DNA of 64,000 bases from Diatrype stigma (lineage: Eukaryota; Ascomycota; Sordariomycetes; Xylariales; Diatrypaceae): positions 558,001-622,000 of the forward strand of contig JAKJXP020000011.1 in NCBI GenBank assembly GCA_022225965.2, in the 5' to 3' direction. Of the stretch, positions 11,460 through 22,404 are shown one piece after another (positions within the stretch are counted from its first letter, which is position 1; each line of letters starts with the position of its first letter). The notes under the pieces are model-generated. The model saw nothing but the letters and a program-made list of their open reading frames with translations, had not been told where the DNA came from and made no database searches. The position numbers and the translations under genes were made by a program.

Positions 11460-13294
11460 ATGGCCGACGAGAAGACGGCTTCCAGCCTGGAGGCGGCGGA
11501 TGGCCCTGCAGTGTTAGGACGACCGGGCGATGCGCAAGATGGCGGCAGCCTTGCGAACTACACGCGCAAAGATGAGGCTCGCGTCGTCCGGAAGCTTGAT
11601 TGGAACCTGATGACCATATTCTTCGTACTATGTGAGTCGCCATGGGTGTAGTCTCATATTCCTGCCCATATATCACTTCGCATATGCGACAAACTTGACT
11701 TGCTAACAATGAGCCCCCCTATCTTTGTTGCCAAGACATGCTGGCCTTCTTGGATCGTGGTAATATAGGAAATGCCAAGATTGCCGGCATGGACACGGAG
11801 CTTGGCCTTGACGGCGACCGGTACCAATGGCTGATTAACATGTTCTATATCACATATGTCATCGCTGAGTTTGGAGTGCTGCTGTGGAAAATCTTCCCTC
11901 CCCACATCGTCGGCACGGTTGTCGTGTTCGGCTGGTAAGTGACTAAGCATCCGCTCGAACCTTCCGTTGCTTTCCTTCCCTCCATCTGACATGGCTTGAA
12001 TAGGGGCTTGATCGCGACAGTCCAGGCTGGTGTCCAGAGTTGGGGAGGCCTGATGGCTTTGAGGTTCTTGCTTGGTATATTCGAAGCTTGCTATGGGTGA
12101 GTCATCTTAGTTAGTCAGCTTCGCAGATGCCCCCATGCAACCATGCGCTACAACTATCTACCCCTTGTCGTGCCGGTGTTGACCTTTCGTAGACCGGGAA
12201 TCATCTATCTGCTTTCGTTCTTCTATCTTCGGCACGAGATCGGCTTTCGATGCGGCATCTTCGCCTCTGCGGCCCCCTTGGCCTCGACGTTTGCCGGTGC
12301 TCTGGCATACGGCATCACCAGCGGACACTCGCAACTCGCGAACTGGCGCCTCCTGTTCCTCGTGGAGGGCCTGCCTACCGTTCTCATGGCGACCGTCGCC
12401 TTCTACTTCATACCCGACTCGCCGGAGAAGGCCAGGTTCTTGACTGCGGAGGAGAAGGACATTGTCAGGTCTAGGGCTATGCGGCAGGTCGGCACCGATG
12501 CAGATGCCAGAATCGGGGCGTTCAAGCTCAGGGATGTCGGCGGCGTCCTGATCGATGCCAAGGCCTGGATGTGTGGACTCATGTACTTCTGCGGCAACGT
12601 CAGCTACTCTAGCCTGCCTGTCTTCCTGCCGACCATCCTCAAGGATATGGGCTACACTGCCATCAATGCTCAGGGGCTGTCGGCCCCTCCTTCCTTCGCG
12701 GCTTTCTTGTTCGCCCTAATCACGACCTGGATCGCAGACAGAACCAAGCAGCGGTGTCTTGTCCTCATCATCACCTCAGTCATAGGTGGAGCCGGGTACA
12801 TCATTCTCGCCACCGTTGAGACGGTCGGGGTACGCTATTTTGCGACCTTCCTGGCGTCGGCCGGTGTATTCGCGACTATCCCGAACATCCTTGGATTGAC
12901 ATTGAGTAGGTGGTCCCCGCTATACAAGCCATAACAACGTGGAAATAACCCAAGCGGATACTGACATAGTGTTTCTCTAGACAATCAAGGCAGCGACTCT
13001 CGCCGCGGGATGTCCATCGTCCTCATTAACCTCATCGGCCAGTGCGGGCCGTTCCTAGGAACCAATGTCTTTCCTACCGGCCAGGCTCCCAGGTATATCG
13101 AGGGCATGAGTGTATGCGCCGCCTTCATGTTCTTTTCGGCGGTCCTCGCGCTAGCCCAGCGTCAGCTCCTGTCATGGGAGAACTCCAAGCTCGACCGCAA
13201 GTACGGTGCTATTGTGAAGAACGGAGTCGGGGCTGAGTCGGAAGATGTTGTTGCCCTGGAAAACTATGGCCCCAACTTTAGATATGTTCTATGA
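11460..13294 (+). CDS. MFS transporter, allantoate permease (Dal5/anion:cation symporter) family
   Basis: Plasma-membrane symporter of the major facilitator superfamily, probably importing an organic acid, vitamin or ureide; the substrate cannot be read from sequence. Five exons (11460-11631, 11736-11934, 12004-12096, 12193-12905, 12981-13294) join in frame through GT-AG introns of 104, 69, 96 and 75 nt to give 496 aa. Family marks are the N-terminal KLDWNLMTIFFVLY, the first-loop LDRGNIGNAK, FGWGLIATVQAG in helix 4, FEACYGPGIIYLLSFFY, the central linker FIPDSPEKARFLTAEEKD, and NNQGSDSRRGMSIVLINLIG near helix 11. Twelve hydrophobic segments are expected and the stretches seen fit. No disruption was found. 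Confidence 0.92.
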
Positions 13295-14013
13295 TGTCGC
13301 TTGAGTGAGCATAGGCTGTTTCTGAACGGGTTCCCCGCCCTTGGGGCGTTGCCTCTTTATATTGTAACGGTGCTATGATGGGGGTGTCGGTTGAGATGCC
13401 AAAAAACAAGCAAGACAAGGCTCTTGTACATACAATTACAATTGCTTTCAGCCTAAGTGGCCAATGACCATCTACCTATAGCTTATAACTATGTCTACTC
13501 TAACAGCTACCTATAGGCTCAGAATTAAGTAGCATGTAAAGAGATCAACAAGTTGGGCTAGGAGTTAGATATCGGTCAGTCCAAGCGATGTTGTCCTGGG
13601 TTGCCAGGCACTATTGACTTGGGCACCCTAGGGCGATCTATAATCTTAATAAACTAATGGTTCAAAGGGTCTCCCAGCTACTTGACTATAGGAAATAGGG
13701 GTTCAGTGAATGCTAAGACCTGGACCCATTCTTAATTCCCCCACTATTCTAAGCCCGACATCCGACGACATCGATACCCATAATGACCGCATTAAGCAGG
13801 ACCTCAAGTCCACCCCGACCGTTTCATCCACATCTACACACCTACTACTTAACAAACACCAAATGCAACACGGATGGACTATATGCTACCTACTGGTGCG
13901 ACGCTCGGGGCATATATGTCCATGTCTCTTTGATGTAGCCCTATGAATGAATTAATAAAATATCCCACACCCTAACGCGACGGACGACCACTAACGGAGG
14001 CAGCATCAGCATC
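13295..14013. other. Intergenic region between permease and F-box genes
   Basis: 719 bp, moderately AT-rich, with no recognised gene. It includes the permease 3' region and the F-box gene promoter. Confidence 0.5.
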
Positions 14014-15549
14014 ATGGAGGACCCCGCCAGCACAACCGTCATGAACATCAATGACATGCCCCCTGAGATTCTTTTGCAGATATTCTATTTCCTAGAGAGC
14101 CCGTCACTGTCGGAAACTCGTCTCCATGACCAACCGAGTGGCACCCTTCTTGACACAGAACCCGAGCTGCGATGGCTGGGGCCGGCGTCCCTCGTGTGCA
14201 AGACGTGGCGGTCGCTGGCCTTGCCGAAGCTGTTCCGGCACGTGCTGTGGCGGCCGCAGGTGTCGTCCCTGAGCGCCTTCACGCTGAACCCCATCCCGCT
14301 GCTGCGCTTCCTCGAGGACCACGGCCTGGAGCGCAGCGTGCGCACCTTCACCCTGGTCGTCGACTTCGCGGACGAGTGGGCCGACACCCACCGCCGGACC
14401 CCGCAGATCCGCTCCGTCGATCTCGAGTGGTTCTGGGACCAGATCTTCTCCGTCGTCGACCCGCTGCGCTTCACCATCATCGCCCCGCCCACCACGCTCG
14501 CCGCCTTCCTGTCGCGCATGCTCTTTCTCGACGACGCCTGGTCGTTCGACATGCCCTACCACATCCTGTCCCTTTCCAGGACCGAGCGAGAGGACCAGGA
14601 CCCCTTCTCCGGTAGATCACAGGTCGACGCATCACTTTCGGGCTTGGGGACATCGGCTGCTAAGAGCGACGGCAGCGAGGGGTCTAAGTCTCACCTTGCC
14701 GCCGCCGCCGCCGTCAACGCCGCTGCTACGACCGGATCATCGGGAAATGCGACCTCATCATCATCATCGTCATGCCGGCCCTCCCGACGGCGACGGGCAC
14801 CTCCATGCCCTCTATTCACGGCACGGCGGTGGACGGGCCTGCTGCTGAACGAGGGCTCGTCGACCAAGGTGTACCGGACGTACGAGTTCTTCCTGCGGCG
14901 GCCGCCGTCGATGCTCGGGGCGCTGCTGGGGTGCGAGGAGTGGCCGAACGACGCCCCGCTCGTGCCGCCCAGCGTCGTCGACCTCAGCTACGTCGCCATC
15001 TTCCCCCTGTCGGCCCAGGTGCGCATGCTGCTGGAGCACCTGCCGCGCATCGACCGCCTCTTCGTCCAGCTCGGCCCCGCCTCCGCCTCGTCGCGCCGCC
15101 TCCTCGAGGACCCCGCCGAGATGCGCCACGTCGACCCCGCCGACCTCTGGATGGAGCGCGACTCCGCCTACAGCTACCTGATCCGGGAGATCTCCACCGC
15201 GCCCGTTGCTCTACCGCCGTCGCCGTCGCCGTCGCCGTCGCCTCAAGCGACGTCTGCCGCTGCTGCTGCTGCTGCCGCCGCCCCTGCGAGACCGCCGTCC
15301 GCGCTTACTAGCGGACGCGATAGCAGGCGCAACTGGGCTCTGCTGCGCGTATTTGAGAGCGGCGATGATAAGGAAGCCATGGACTTGGCGTGCAGGTCTC
15401 TCGTGGATAGGCCGCTGCGCGGCTGGAGGATCGAGGGCGACGGTAGAGTGTTTGTCAAGTGCGGTTATGACAATGAGAATGAAGCAGGTGCTGCCACCGC
15501 CGCCCAAGGGGGCAGTGGGGATGCGACGGCAGCGTTGGGTGTCGAATAG
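14014..15549 (+). CDS. F-box domain protein
   Basis: Single-exon 511-aa protein with an N-terminal F-box: MPPEILLQIFYFLES, then after a short insert LGPASLVCKTWRSLALPKLF (about residues 15-75). The F-box normally docks to Skp1 in SCF ubiquitin ligases, so the protein may select substrates for degradation. No leucine-rich or WD repeats were recognised C-terminally. The middle contains low-complexity runs: poly-Ala near residue 230, poly-Ser near 250, then an Arg-rich stretch. Later come a Pro-Ser repeat (PSPSPSPS) and another poly-Ala run. An alternative start is the Met at 14041. Substrate and partners are unknown. Confidence 0.8.
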   Translation: MEDPASTTVMNINDMPPEILLQIFYFLESPSLSETRLHDQPSGTLLDTEPELRWLGPASLVCKTWRSLALPKLFRHVLWRPQVSSLSAFTLNPIPLLRFLEDHGLERSVRTFTLVVDFADEWADTHRRTPQIRSVDLEWFWDQIFSVVDPLRFTIIAPPTTLAAFLSRMLFLDDAWSFDMPYHILSLSRTEREDQDPFSGRSQVDASLSGLGTSAAKSDGSEGSKSHLAAAAAVNAAATTGSSGNATSSSSSSCRPSRRRRAPPCPLFTARRWTGLLLNEGSSTKVYRTYEFFLRRPPSMLGALLGCEEWPNDAPLVPPSVVDLSYVAIFPLSAQVRMLLEHLPRIDRLFVQLGPASASSRRLLEDPAEMRHVDPADLWMERDSAYSYLIREISTAPVALPPSPSPSPSPQATSAAAAAAAAAPARPPSALTSGRDSRRNWALLRVFESGDDKEAMDLACRSLVDRPLRGWRIEGDGRVFVKCGYDNENEAGAATAAQGGSGDATAALGVE

Positions 15550-16075
15550 AATGCTCGGTCCAGTATAACATCATCCTCTTCCTCACTGTGGCGTTTATAT
15601 CATCTGCAGAAGGCGCGAGGGGGTTAGATGTTCTCATCTAGACAGCATTATATCGCTAGATGACCGAGTCTATCAGTTCCTCCACCCTATTCGATGTGGG
15701 GCAACAGCAGTTTTGTCTAACTAGGTAATCGCCGTGGTCCCATGCTCAGCTCAGGGGCTTTCAGGAGTTCCCGGTTCCCCTTGAAGTCAGTGTCATTACC
15801 GTAAGCTCCAGATTCCCTACGGGTTGAACAGCTTCAACGAAATTGAGTTCGAAAACAAGCCTTTTAAGCGGGGTAGTGAAGCAAGGGACTATGTGCTTTT
15901 TCGCAGTCTTCAAGTCTTCGGGCAAAGGCTACCTATAGCCAGGTAGTGATACTAACAGCTTCAACCACTTCAAATAGTGAATAACTATCATATCCCTTTT
16001 TAATTGAAGCAGTTCATTGAGTATCTATTATAGCTGCCGCTTTAATCTACCCATACAGGTCCAGCACTATGTATG
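15550..16075. other. Intergenic region, no gene recognised
   Basis: About 525 bp after the F-box gene with stop codons in all frames and no recognised element. Confidence 0.4.
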
Positions 16076-16802
16076 CTATAATGGTAGGCCTCTGTTATGG
16101 GAATTCATTGAGGTTTTTTCATCGAAGAATTTGACGCAAAGTGAGTGCCCGCTGTGTGGTAATCTCAGATTCATAGAGATCCCGCCTTTTACGGCATTCT
16201 CTAGACAGTAGTCTTGATACTCGAGGGGCAGCCATCGGTCCTCTACTGCACGGACATACGTCGTTGGGATGTCCCTCCACGCCTCGTACGTCACCTGGCC
16301 GGTCAAGCAGGCCGAGTTGATGTACCTGACCAGCGACAGTTGCTATTTCTTCTCCTCGGGCTCCAGGTTATGATAGAGGAGCCGGGCCTGGTTGGAGTGA
16401 CTGTGGAACCATGTGCCGTCCTCTTTGAACGTGACTGGTCCGCCCCTCCCCGGGAGGTTGACCCCCTGCACGACCTTCCGAATAGTCTGATGCTCGGTTA
16501 GCATGAACGACGCGGCCTAGATCAGCTGGATGACTGACACCGCCGCGCAAGTTCCGCAACTGGCGGTCCCGGCGGGCGAGCCCCGCAATAGCGCTGGTGC
16601 TCACGATGCCGCCGTCCCCTCCGGCGGGAGACTTCACCACCTGACGGACTGCTTGGACGTCCGTGTCGAAGGTCGAGTTATGAGGTCGGCTGCCGTTGTC
16701 GGTGGCTAAGCCAGGGACGTGAACTCTGAACTTGCGGGCTTCCAGAGCGGCGCCCAGCTTCCAATATGCGGTGGGTTGAGTCCAGGCTCCTGTCACGATC
16801 AC
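16076..16802 (-). pseudogene. Broken alpha/beta hydrolase gene
   Basis: Minus-strand remnant of a small (about 250-aa) esterase-like alpha/beta hydrolase. The N-terminal part reads LVIVTGAWTQPTAYWKLG, then FRVHVPGLATDNGS and STFDTDVQAVRQVV, typical of the family. The region that should carry the GxSxG nucleophile elbow is missing: the frame passes straight to STSAIAGLARRD. A frameshift follows; the correct frame resumes as FMLTEHQTIRKVV and later DGTWFHS. There is an in-frame TAG (16343-16345) after EPEEKK, and the C-terminal part VTYEAWRDIPTTYVRAVED continues with a His-containing SGHS motif. Loss of the nucleophile region, a frameshift and a stop make function very unlikely. No initiating ATG was found. 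Confidence 0.75.
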
Positions 16803-17282
16803 GAGATGTTGAATTGCAGCAAAAGTGGAGTTGCCAGAATTTGACTATTCTGGATTTTATCACGACATCCTACTGACTGGTCATACCTCCGAGGGTGAAG
16901 AAATGGAGGTAATGGTGACTGGATACGTTGAAGTGTCAAAGGGGGATTGAGGTACACCATTCCACCGTTAGAATTTATAGGTTAGAGTTAAGCTCTTATG
17001 GTAACCTACATTCTTCATCAATTCTCTCTCACGATCTGCTCTAAATTGCTTCTTTTCCACGTGTGCGGTCCCTGGGGATCACCGTGTCAGTGTAACACGG
17101 AAACACCGCTACAACATGGTTTTGACAATATAGCGGTCAAACCTCGAAGCTATTCTTTTTGCCTTGCTCATTAACGCTTGGCTATGATCTACCGTATAGA
17201 ACTGATCTCCAATCTAAGTAGTTATTCCTTGTTTCTGGCAAACACTCACCTCAGCACATACACCACGTTCGTCACTGCCATC
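16803..17282. other. Intergenic region between two pseudogenes
   Basis: 480 bp with no recognised gene; the two flanking broken genes are transcribed away from it. Confidence 0.4.
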
Positions 17283-17617
17283 ATGCCATCCTTTGATGTT
17301 CTCATTACTGGAGCCACTGGCTTCATCGGCTTCAGGGTCCTTGTCAATCTCCTGGAGGAAGGTTACTCCGTCCGAGCCATAATTCGTTCCGAATCCTAGT
17401 CTAAGTCTTTCACCCCTCATCCCAAGATCCAGGCTCTAGGAGTGGCAGGAAATCTCTCAGTCGTGCAGGTCCCGGATATTATCCGTGAGGGCGCTTATGA
17501 CCAGGCAATCCAAAGGGGTGACATGTCATTCACCTTGCCTCGCCTCTCCCGTCGCCGCTTCTGGACCCTCAAAAGGGGATCTATGAACCTAGTGTGAAGA
17601 GCATCACAGGCTTTCGT
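17283..17617 (+). pseudogene. Broken NAD-dependent epimerase/dihydroflavonol-reductase-like gene fragment
   Basis: The ATG at 17283 starts a typical extended-SDR N-terminus: FDVLITGATGFIGFRVLVNL, with the TGATGFIG cofactor motif and EEGYSVRAIIRS. A TAG (17397-17399) interrupts the frame, which then continues with PKIQALGV and VPDIIREGAYDQAIQ. A frameshift near 17520 moves the conserved HVIHLASPLPSP, then DPQKGIYEPSVKSITG, to another frame. After about 17617 all similarity ends, so roughly two thirds of the usual 340 residues are missing. It is a clear remnant lying between two other broken enzyme genes. Confidence 0.8.
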
Positions 17618-17647
17618 TGTTATACCTTTAATGGCTATATTAGGCAG

Positions 17648-17740
17648 GAGTGCATTTCAATATTTCTTGCAGCAAGGGAGGGAGTGCATTCCAATATTTC
17701 TTGCAGCAAGGGAGGGAGTGTATTCCAATACATTCTGCAG
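17648..17740. repeat. Short tandem repeat, 34-bp period, about 2.7 copies
   Basis: Two nearly identical 34-bp units, containing CAATATTTCTTGCAGCAAGG, followed by a partial diverged third copy. It directly follows the truncated epimerase pseudogene. Confidence 0.8.
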
Positions 17741-18094
17741 TTGGTGATAGCTGCAGGTGCTGTTGGTTGGAATGTCCCCGTGTGACAGTTTGCTAACTCC
17801 TATAATCCCACATATTCTCCTGTGATGTAATAACGCGACGCAATGGTTTGATGCCGTGTAATATGAAGAAACCGTTGTGAAAAGATCTTCGCCGACACTT
17901 CTTGGTCCAGCCTTTTTGCCAGCAATGCAGCATTAGTGTAACATAAGTTCCAAAACACTTACAGTACATATTCTCTAGCCTAAGATCATGCCTAAGTTTT
18001 ATAAGACCATCGCCTTGTTGTCAAGGACAGCATCAGGCTATTGCACTCTTCTCCTTACCTTGTTATTGGTCTCTAGCATCATGGAACCGACCAC

Positions 18095-19829
18095 ATCTGG
18101 TAAGGAAGTGTTTATGCTCTCGGCCTTCATGGAGCTAACAAACCCACCATCATTCAGCGTGCCATTCGCCGTCAGCGACATACGACTTCCTCAAACAAAA
18201 TCTATCGCCTTCATCCCAAGTAATTTTTGCCCACGATATCAACCGTACGGATGTCGTCATCACCCAACGATAGAATGCCTTTGAAGAGCCTACGTACTTT
18301 ATGTACGCAAAACCCGCAAACAATGATGATGTCAAGAAGATTGTGTGTAGTCAAATCTTCTAATACCTAAGTTCGACCCTGATGATCTCCTTGTAGGTTC
18401 AATACGCGGCTAGCGAGAATATCCCCTTCTTGGCCATTGGCGGCGGCAGCGGATATACCAATACTACGGGCGCTATAAAGGGAGGCATTGGGATTGACCT
18501 TGGCTTCTTCCGAGATATCAGCGTCGATGCAGCTAAGAATCGCATGACAGTTGGGGGAGTCGTAGTATTCGAGGACATCCTCGATCATCTGTACTGTGTG
18601 GGAAAGGAGATTCGTAAGTATCGAAGACTGCAAAGGGCAACTACATATCTTGCTCTCGTATGGATACCTGGAGCTAATATTCTATACCATGAGAGATCGG
18701 ATCCTATTCGTGCGTCAGTGTCGTTGGTGCAACCCTCGGCGGCGGTGTTGGCCCCTATCAAGGACTTCATGGTCTGATACTTGATGCGCTAGAGTCGGTC
18801 ACTATCGTGACTGGCTCAGGCGAGATTGTTACGGCGTCTGGAACAGACAATAATGACTTGTTTTGGGGTATCCGTGGCGCTGGTCAGAACTTTGGTATTG
18901 TTACATCAGCCACTTATCATATCCATGAGCAGACCAACGACGGCATGGCACTCAACGGTGATTTTGTCTTTCCAGCGTCTGCCAAAAATACGATCTTCAG
19001 TCTCATCAAGTCGCTTCAACACAGCCAACCCGACGAACTCTCTATGTTTCCGTCAATCATGTTTGACATGCAGTCGCAGTCCGTATGTCATGTCCAAACT
19101 TACCCCAATATTCTGTCTAGAAACCACGAATTGACCAATTCAGACCGTTATAATGATGTCAGTCATCTTCGTAGGACCAGAAGACAAGGGCATGCCGTTT
19201 ATGCAACCCTTTATCGACAATGGTCCTTTGAGGCAGAATGTAAGCATGCTGCCGTGGAATAGATTGATCAAGGAAAACCGCTTCGGAGCCGACGCATTTG
19301 CATGCATGAAGGGTGGCAAACACGCCGTCTTTGGTCTCAATATAGACAATTTTGACGTCGCCACATACGTTGACCTTGTTGACCAATTCGATACGTTTTA
19401 TGCCAAAAATCCCTCTCTTGTCGCATCTATCCTCGTTCTCGAGCTTTTCCCCAATGCTGTCACGAAGAGTGTGGCAGACGAAGCTACGGCCTACCCATAC
19501 CGAGACACGCTGGGCTACTTGTACGAACCGCAATCCACGTGAGATCAACTGAACTCGGAGGCTAACATCATTCCACACAGATTCTTATCCTTCGTCTTGC
19601 CTGATGAGGCCGCTGCGCCCGTAGCAGAGCAGTTTGCTGCAGCAATGCGGGAGAGACTAGTAGCTACAGGCTCTAAGGGCAAGTCGCTTAGTGTGACGTA
19701 AACTATGCTCATGGTGATGAGGGTCGGGTAGCGTGGTATTCAGAACGCAAGCTCCCCAGGCTTCTTGCCTTGAAGGCTAGGTGTGACCCTAAGACTTTGT
19801 TCAACTGGACCAACAGTCTTATCCAATAG
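18095..19829 (+). pseudogene. Broken FAD-linked oxidase (BBE/6-hydroxy-D-nicotine-oxidase-like)
   Basis: Remnant of a PCMH-type FAD oxidase with recognisable exons: about 18170-18342, 18397-18613, 18694-19082, 19144-19538 and from 19581. GT-AG introns join the inner exons in frame. Conserved parts are FLAIGGGSGYTNTTGA (flavin loop), SCVSVVGATLGGGVGPYQGL, NDLFWGIRGAGQNFGIVT, and the C-terminal FNWTNSLIQ near the natural stop at 19827-19829. Two lesions are clear. A TAG at 18271-18273 sits where the family has Trp in a pattern like RW-N-F-E. A one-base frameshift near 19698 brings TAA in before VNYAHGDEG resumes in another frame. The 5' end is not resolved; a hydrophobic leader-like frame starts at 17988 but does not join cleanly. 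Such oxidases often act in secondary metabolism. Confidence 0.8.
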
Positions 19830-20502
19830 TCAACGAGGAATAGTAGGACTCCGAACTAGAGGTTCCTCTTGTCCTTCCTGCGATGCCCCTCCAAATACAG
19901 CGAGCAATTCGAGATGCTAGCTAAAGGCAGCCCACGCCGGTATATCAATGTAAAGGTATGGCGCTGGCAATACCTACTTAAGGGCGGATAAGGGACTATT
20001 TGCACCTCGTGTGTTAGGGGTTGTTAGTGGAGTGGCTAGTCCCTTGCCATTCTGTTACAGATTAATATGTTCGCTTTTTAGCGTATTCGTTATAGCCAGG
20101 TTTTATTGTATTTACCTAGTAACCCGATCTTCCTTCCCGCTTTAGCGCGGGTCTAGAGCGAAGATCTCCTGAAACAAAGAGGATCCATCGGATCGAAACA
20201 TCGCCAAGAGGCAAGTATGGCCTCAAACGGGAATTTATGTGGGCAGCTGCTAGCTATGTTATCTGGAAGCGGTGCTAGTCCTTCGTATAGGGATGAAAGA
20301 TACTCAGCCGCGGCATCGTCCACATGATTAAATACCTGGATTCACCCGCTCTGCCCCCGTCTCTTGTGCATCTCCCTTCCTCAGCTTCCGTTCTTCACCT
20401 GGGTCACCCACTTTCGCTTCTTGATTTCGATTCACATTTTCTCGTTCGTTAACCAAACTCCGTTAACCAACCAGACTTCCATTCTCTTCCATATAGCACA
20501 GG
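19830..20502. other. Intergenic region upstream of the DUF1996 gene
   Basis: 670 bp without a recognised gene; the last 150 bp is C/T-rich, as expected for a fungal promoter and leader. Confidence 0.5.
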
Positions 20503-21495
20503 ATGCCTTCTTCCACTCTTTTCTTCCGCGCCGCCCTCGCCGGCGGCTTTGCCACCCAGCTGGCACACGCCTACACCCAGGTGAACGTGGCCTCGCCCTT
20601 CATGTACAAGAACATCGACCCGATCGTGTTCCCAGGGTCCTTCACCGAGTCGCACCTGCACTCGTTCTTCGGGTCCGACGCCGTGACGGCCAGCACCACG
20701 GCCAGCGCCGAGCTGCAGCAGGGCTGCACCAACGCCGAGAACCCCAACGACCTGTCCGTCTACTGGGTGCCGACACTCCTGTACCAGTCGGGCGACTCGT
20801 ACGAGCCCGTGCCCGTCATGCGCTTCAGCGCGTACTACAACCTGGGCGAGGCGCAGGCCGAGGTGCCGATCCCGCAGAACCTGCGGATGGTGGCGGGCGA
20901 GGCGACGGCGACGACGGCGGCCGAGATGCCGGCCGACGCCAAGGTCCAGTGGATGTGCGAGGGCGACGACGGCAGCATCGCGGCCGACGCCAACGGATTC
21001 CCCAGCAGCACGTGCAGCACGCACCTGCAGACGCTGCTGTACTTCCCCAACTGCGTCAACAGCGAGTCGCTCGAGACGGCGTACAAGAGCCGCACGTACG
21101 GCACGGCCAACTGGTGCCCCGAGGGCATGTCGTCGATGCCCCAGCTGCGCTTCAGCATCCGCTACGACCTGCGCGAGGTGGTGCCGGACGGCTGGAGCGG
21201 CGAGGCCCCCGTCAAGCTCGCCTGCGGCAACGCCTTCTGCAGCCACGGCGACTTCATCAACGGCTGGACCGAGGAGGCGGCCCAGAACATGGTCGCCACC
21301 ACCAGCGACAAGTACCACTTCGCCGCCGTCGACGGCAACCTCGGCAACGACGGCGACCAGCCCTCCTGCACGGCCACCGACGCCGATCCGAGCCATGGCA
21401 CCAGCGACTACGCGCAAAGCGTCGCGCTCATGGGCAAACGGAGCCTTCCCTCGATGGGTTGGAGCTCCAGAAGCAGAACGGCTCGTGTCGCCTGA
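20503..21495 (+). CDS. Secreted DUF1996-domain protein
   Basis: Single-exon 330-aa protein. Residues 1-23 form a signal peptide (hydrophobic core ending QLAHA), followed by the DUF1996 domain: DPIVFPGS, the conserved ESHLHSFFGSDAVT (residues 49-62), VYWVPTL, and Cys-containing motifs such as VQWMCEGDD, YFPNCVNS and ANWCPEGM. The pattern FSIRYDL near residue 220 and HGDFINGW near 250 are also typical. The family is common in filamentous fungi as extracellular or wall-associated protein; no enzymatic role is established to my knowledge. The short C-terminal tail is basic and low-complexity. Intact reading frame. Confidence 0.93.
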   Translation: MPSSTLFFRAALAGGFATQLAHAYTQVNVASPFMYKNIDPIVFPGSFTESHLHSFFGSDAVTASTTASAELQQGCTNAENPNDLSVYWVPTLLYQSGDSYEPVPVMRFSAYYNLGEAQAEVPIPQNLRMVAGEATATTAAEMPADAKVQWMCEGDDGSIAADANGFPSSTCSTHLQTLLYFPNCVNSESLETAYKSRTYGTANWCPEGMSSMPQLRFSIRYDLREVVPDGWSGEAPVKLACGNAFCSHGDFINGWTEEAAQNMVATTSDKYHFAAVDGNLGNDGDQPSCTATDADPSHGTSDYAQSVALMGKRSLPSMGWSSRSRTARVA

Positions 21496-22404
21496 TAGCT
21501 CGATACTGCCATGTTTCTTGTACATAGTTTAGATCTTCTCTATATATAGCCAGCCATGTTCATAAATCAAAGTGACGTCGTTAAGTTCAACTGTCGTACG
21601 CCGTAGAATCAATCGATGTACAAGGACCTATTACGGCTGCAAATTAGTTGAGCATTCACAACTTGGCCCAGGACGCCTGGTATTTTTCGTATCCATCCCG
21701 TCAGTCGTTTATTGTCTTTCATGGCTTGCTGGTGTCGTTAGGTTTGTGGTAGGTACTGGTTAAACTCATGCTGAGGTCATCACCGACAGATTAATACATC
21801 GGGAGCATCTTGAGGGCCAGTTGGTTTGTAAGCTTCCTATTGGACCTCGGGAGTATTACCCAACTAACGGGCCAACTTGAGTTAGGCGATACTAGGTTAT
21901 TTGCCGGAAGGACGAATGGCGGCAAGACACTGATGAATATAAATAAGGTGATGCCACTAAATACCCGATGACGCAACCCCACACAACTGCCCATCAGTGA
22001 GCGGGTTTAGGACGGGAGCTAATTACCTGTTCTTGCTACGGCACCTACATAGTCCTACCTACTATGTATTTCGGTAGCTTGTAGCTGTAGGCGGCTTCAT
22101 GGCGGGGTTGTGTCATTCCTGTCTTCGGTGAATACGACAACGCTAGGAGCGACGAGGTAAAGCACTGCAACTCAAGTATCATTCCTACTCGTACCACACC
22201 CGATAAACGCCAGACCACCAACAAGCAGATAAATAGGCCTCTATAGCTGTCTAGTTGCGTTGATAATTCCAGCCAGACACCATTGATTTTATCCCTACAT
22301 CCCTACATCACTCGGACTACGAAGCACGCAGTGATAGCCCACTTACGTTACATATATCCCACTCCCAACCATTACGTCATTGAAGACTATATCCAAACGA
22401 CGAT
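21496..22404. other. Intergenic region, no gene recognised
   Basis: About 910 bp, with short frames only; includes the promoter of the aldo/keto reductase gene. A short CATCCCTA duplication lies near 22293. Confidence 0.45.

Noticed and set aside
20364..21527. Long open frames on both strands over the DUF1996 gene
   Set aside because: Arg- or Val-rich shadow frames of the GC-rich coding sequence; only the frame with signal peptide and DUF1996 motifs is real.
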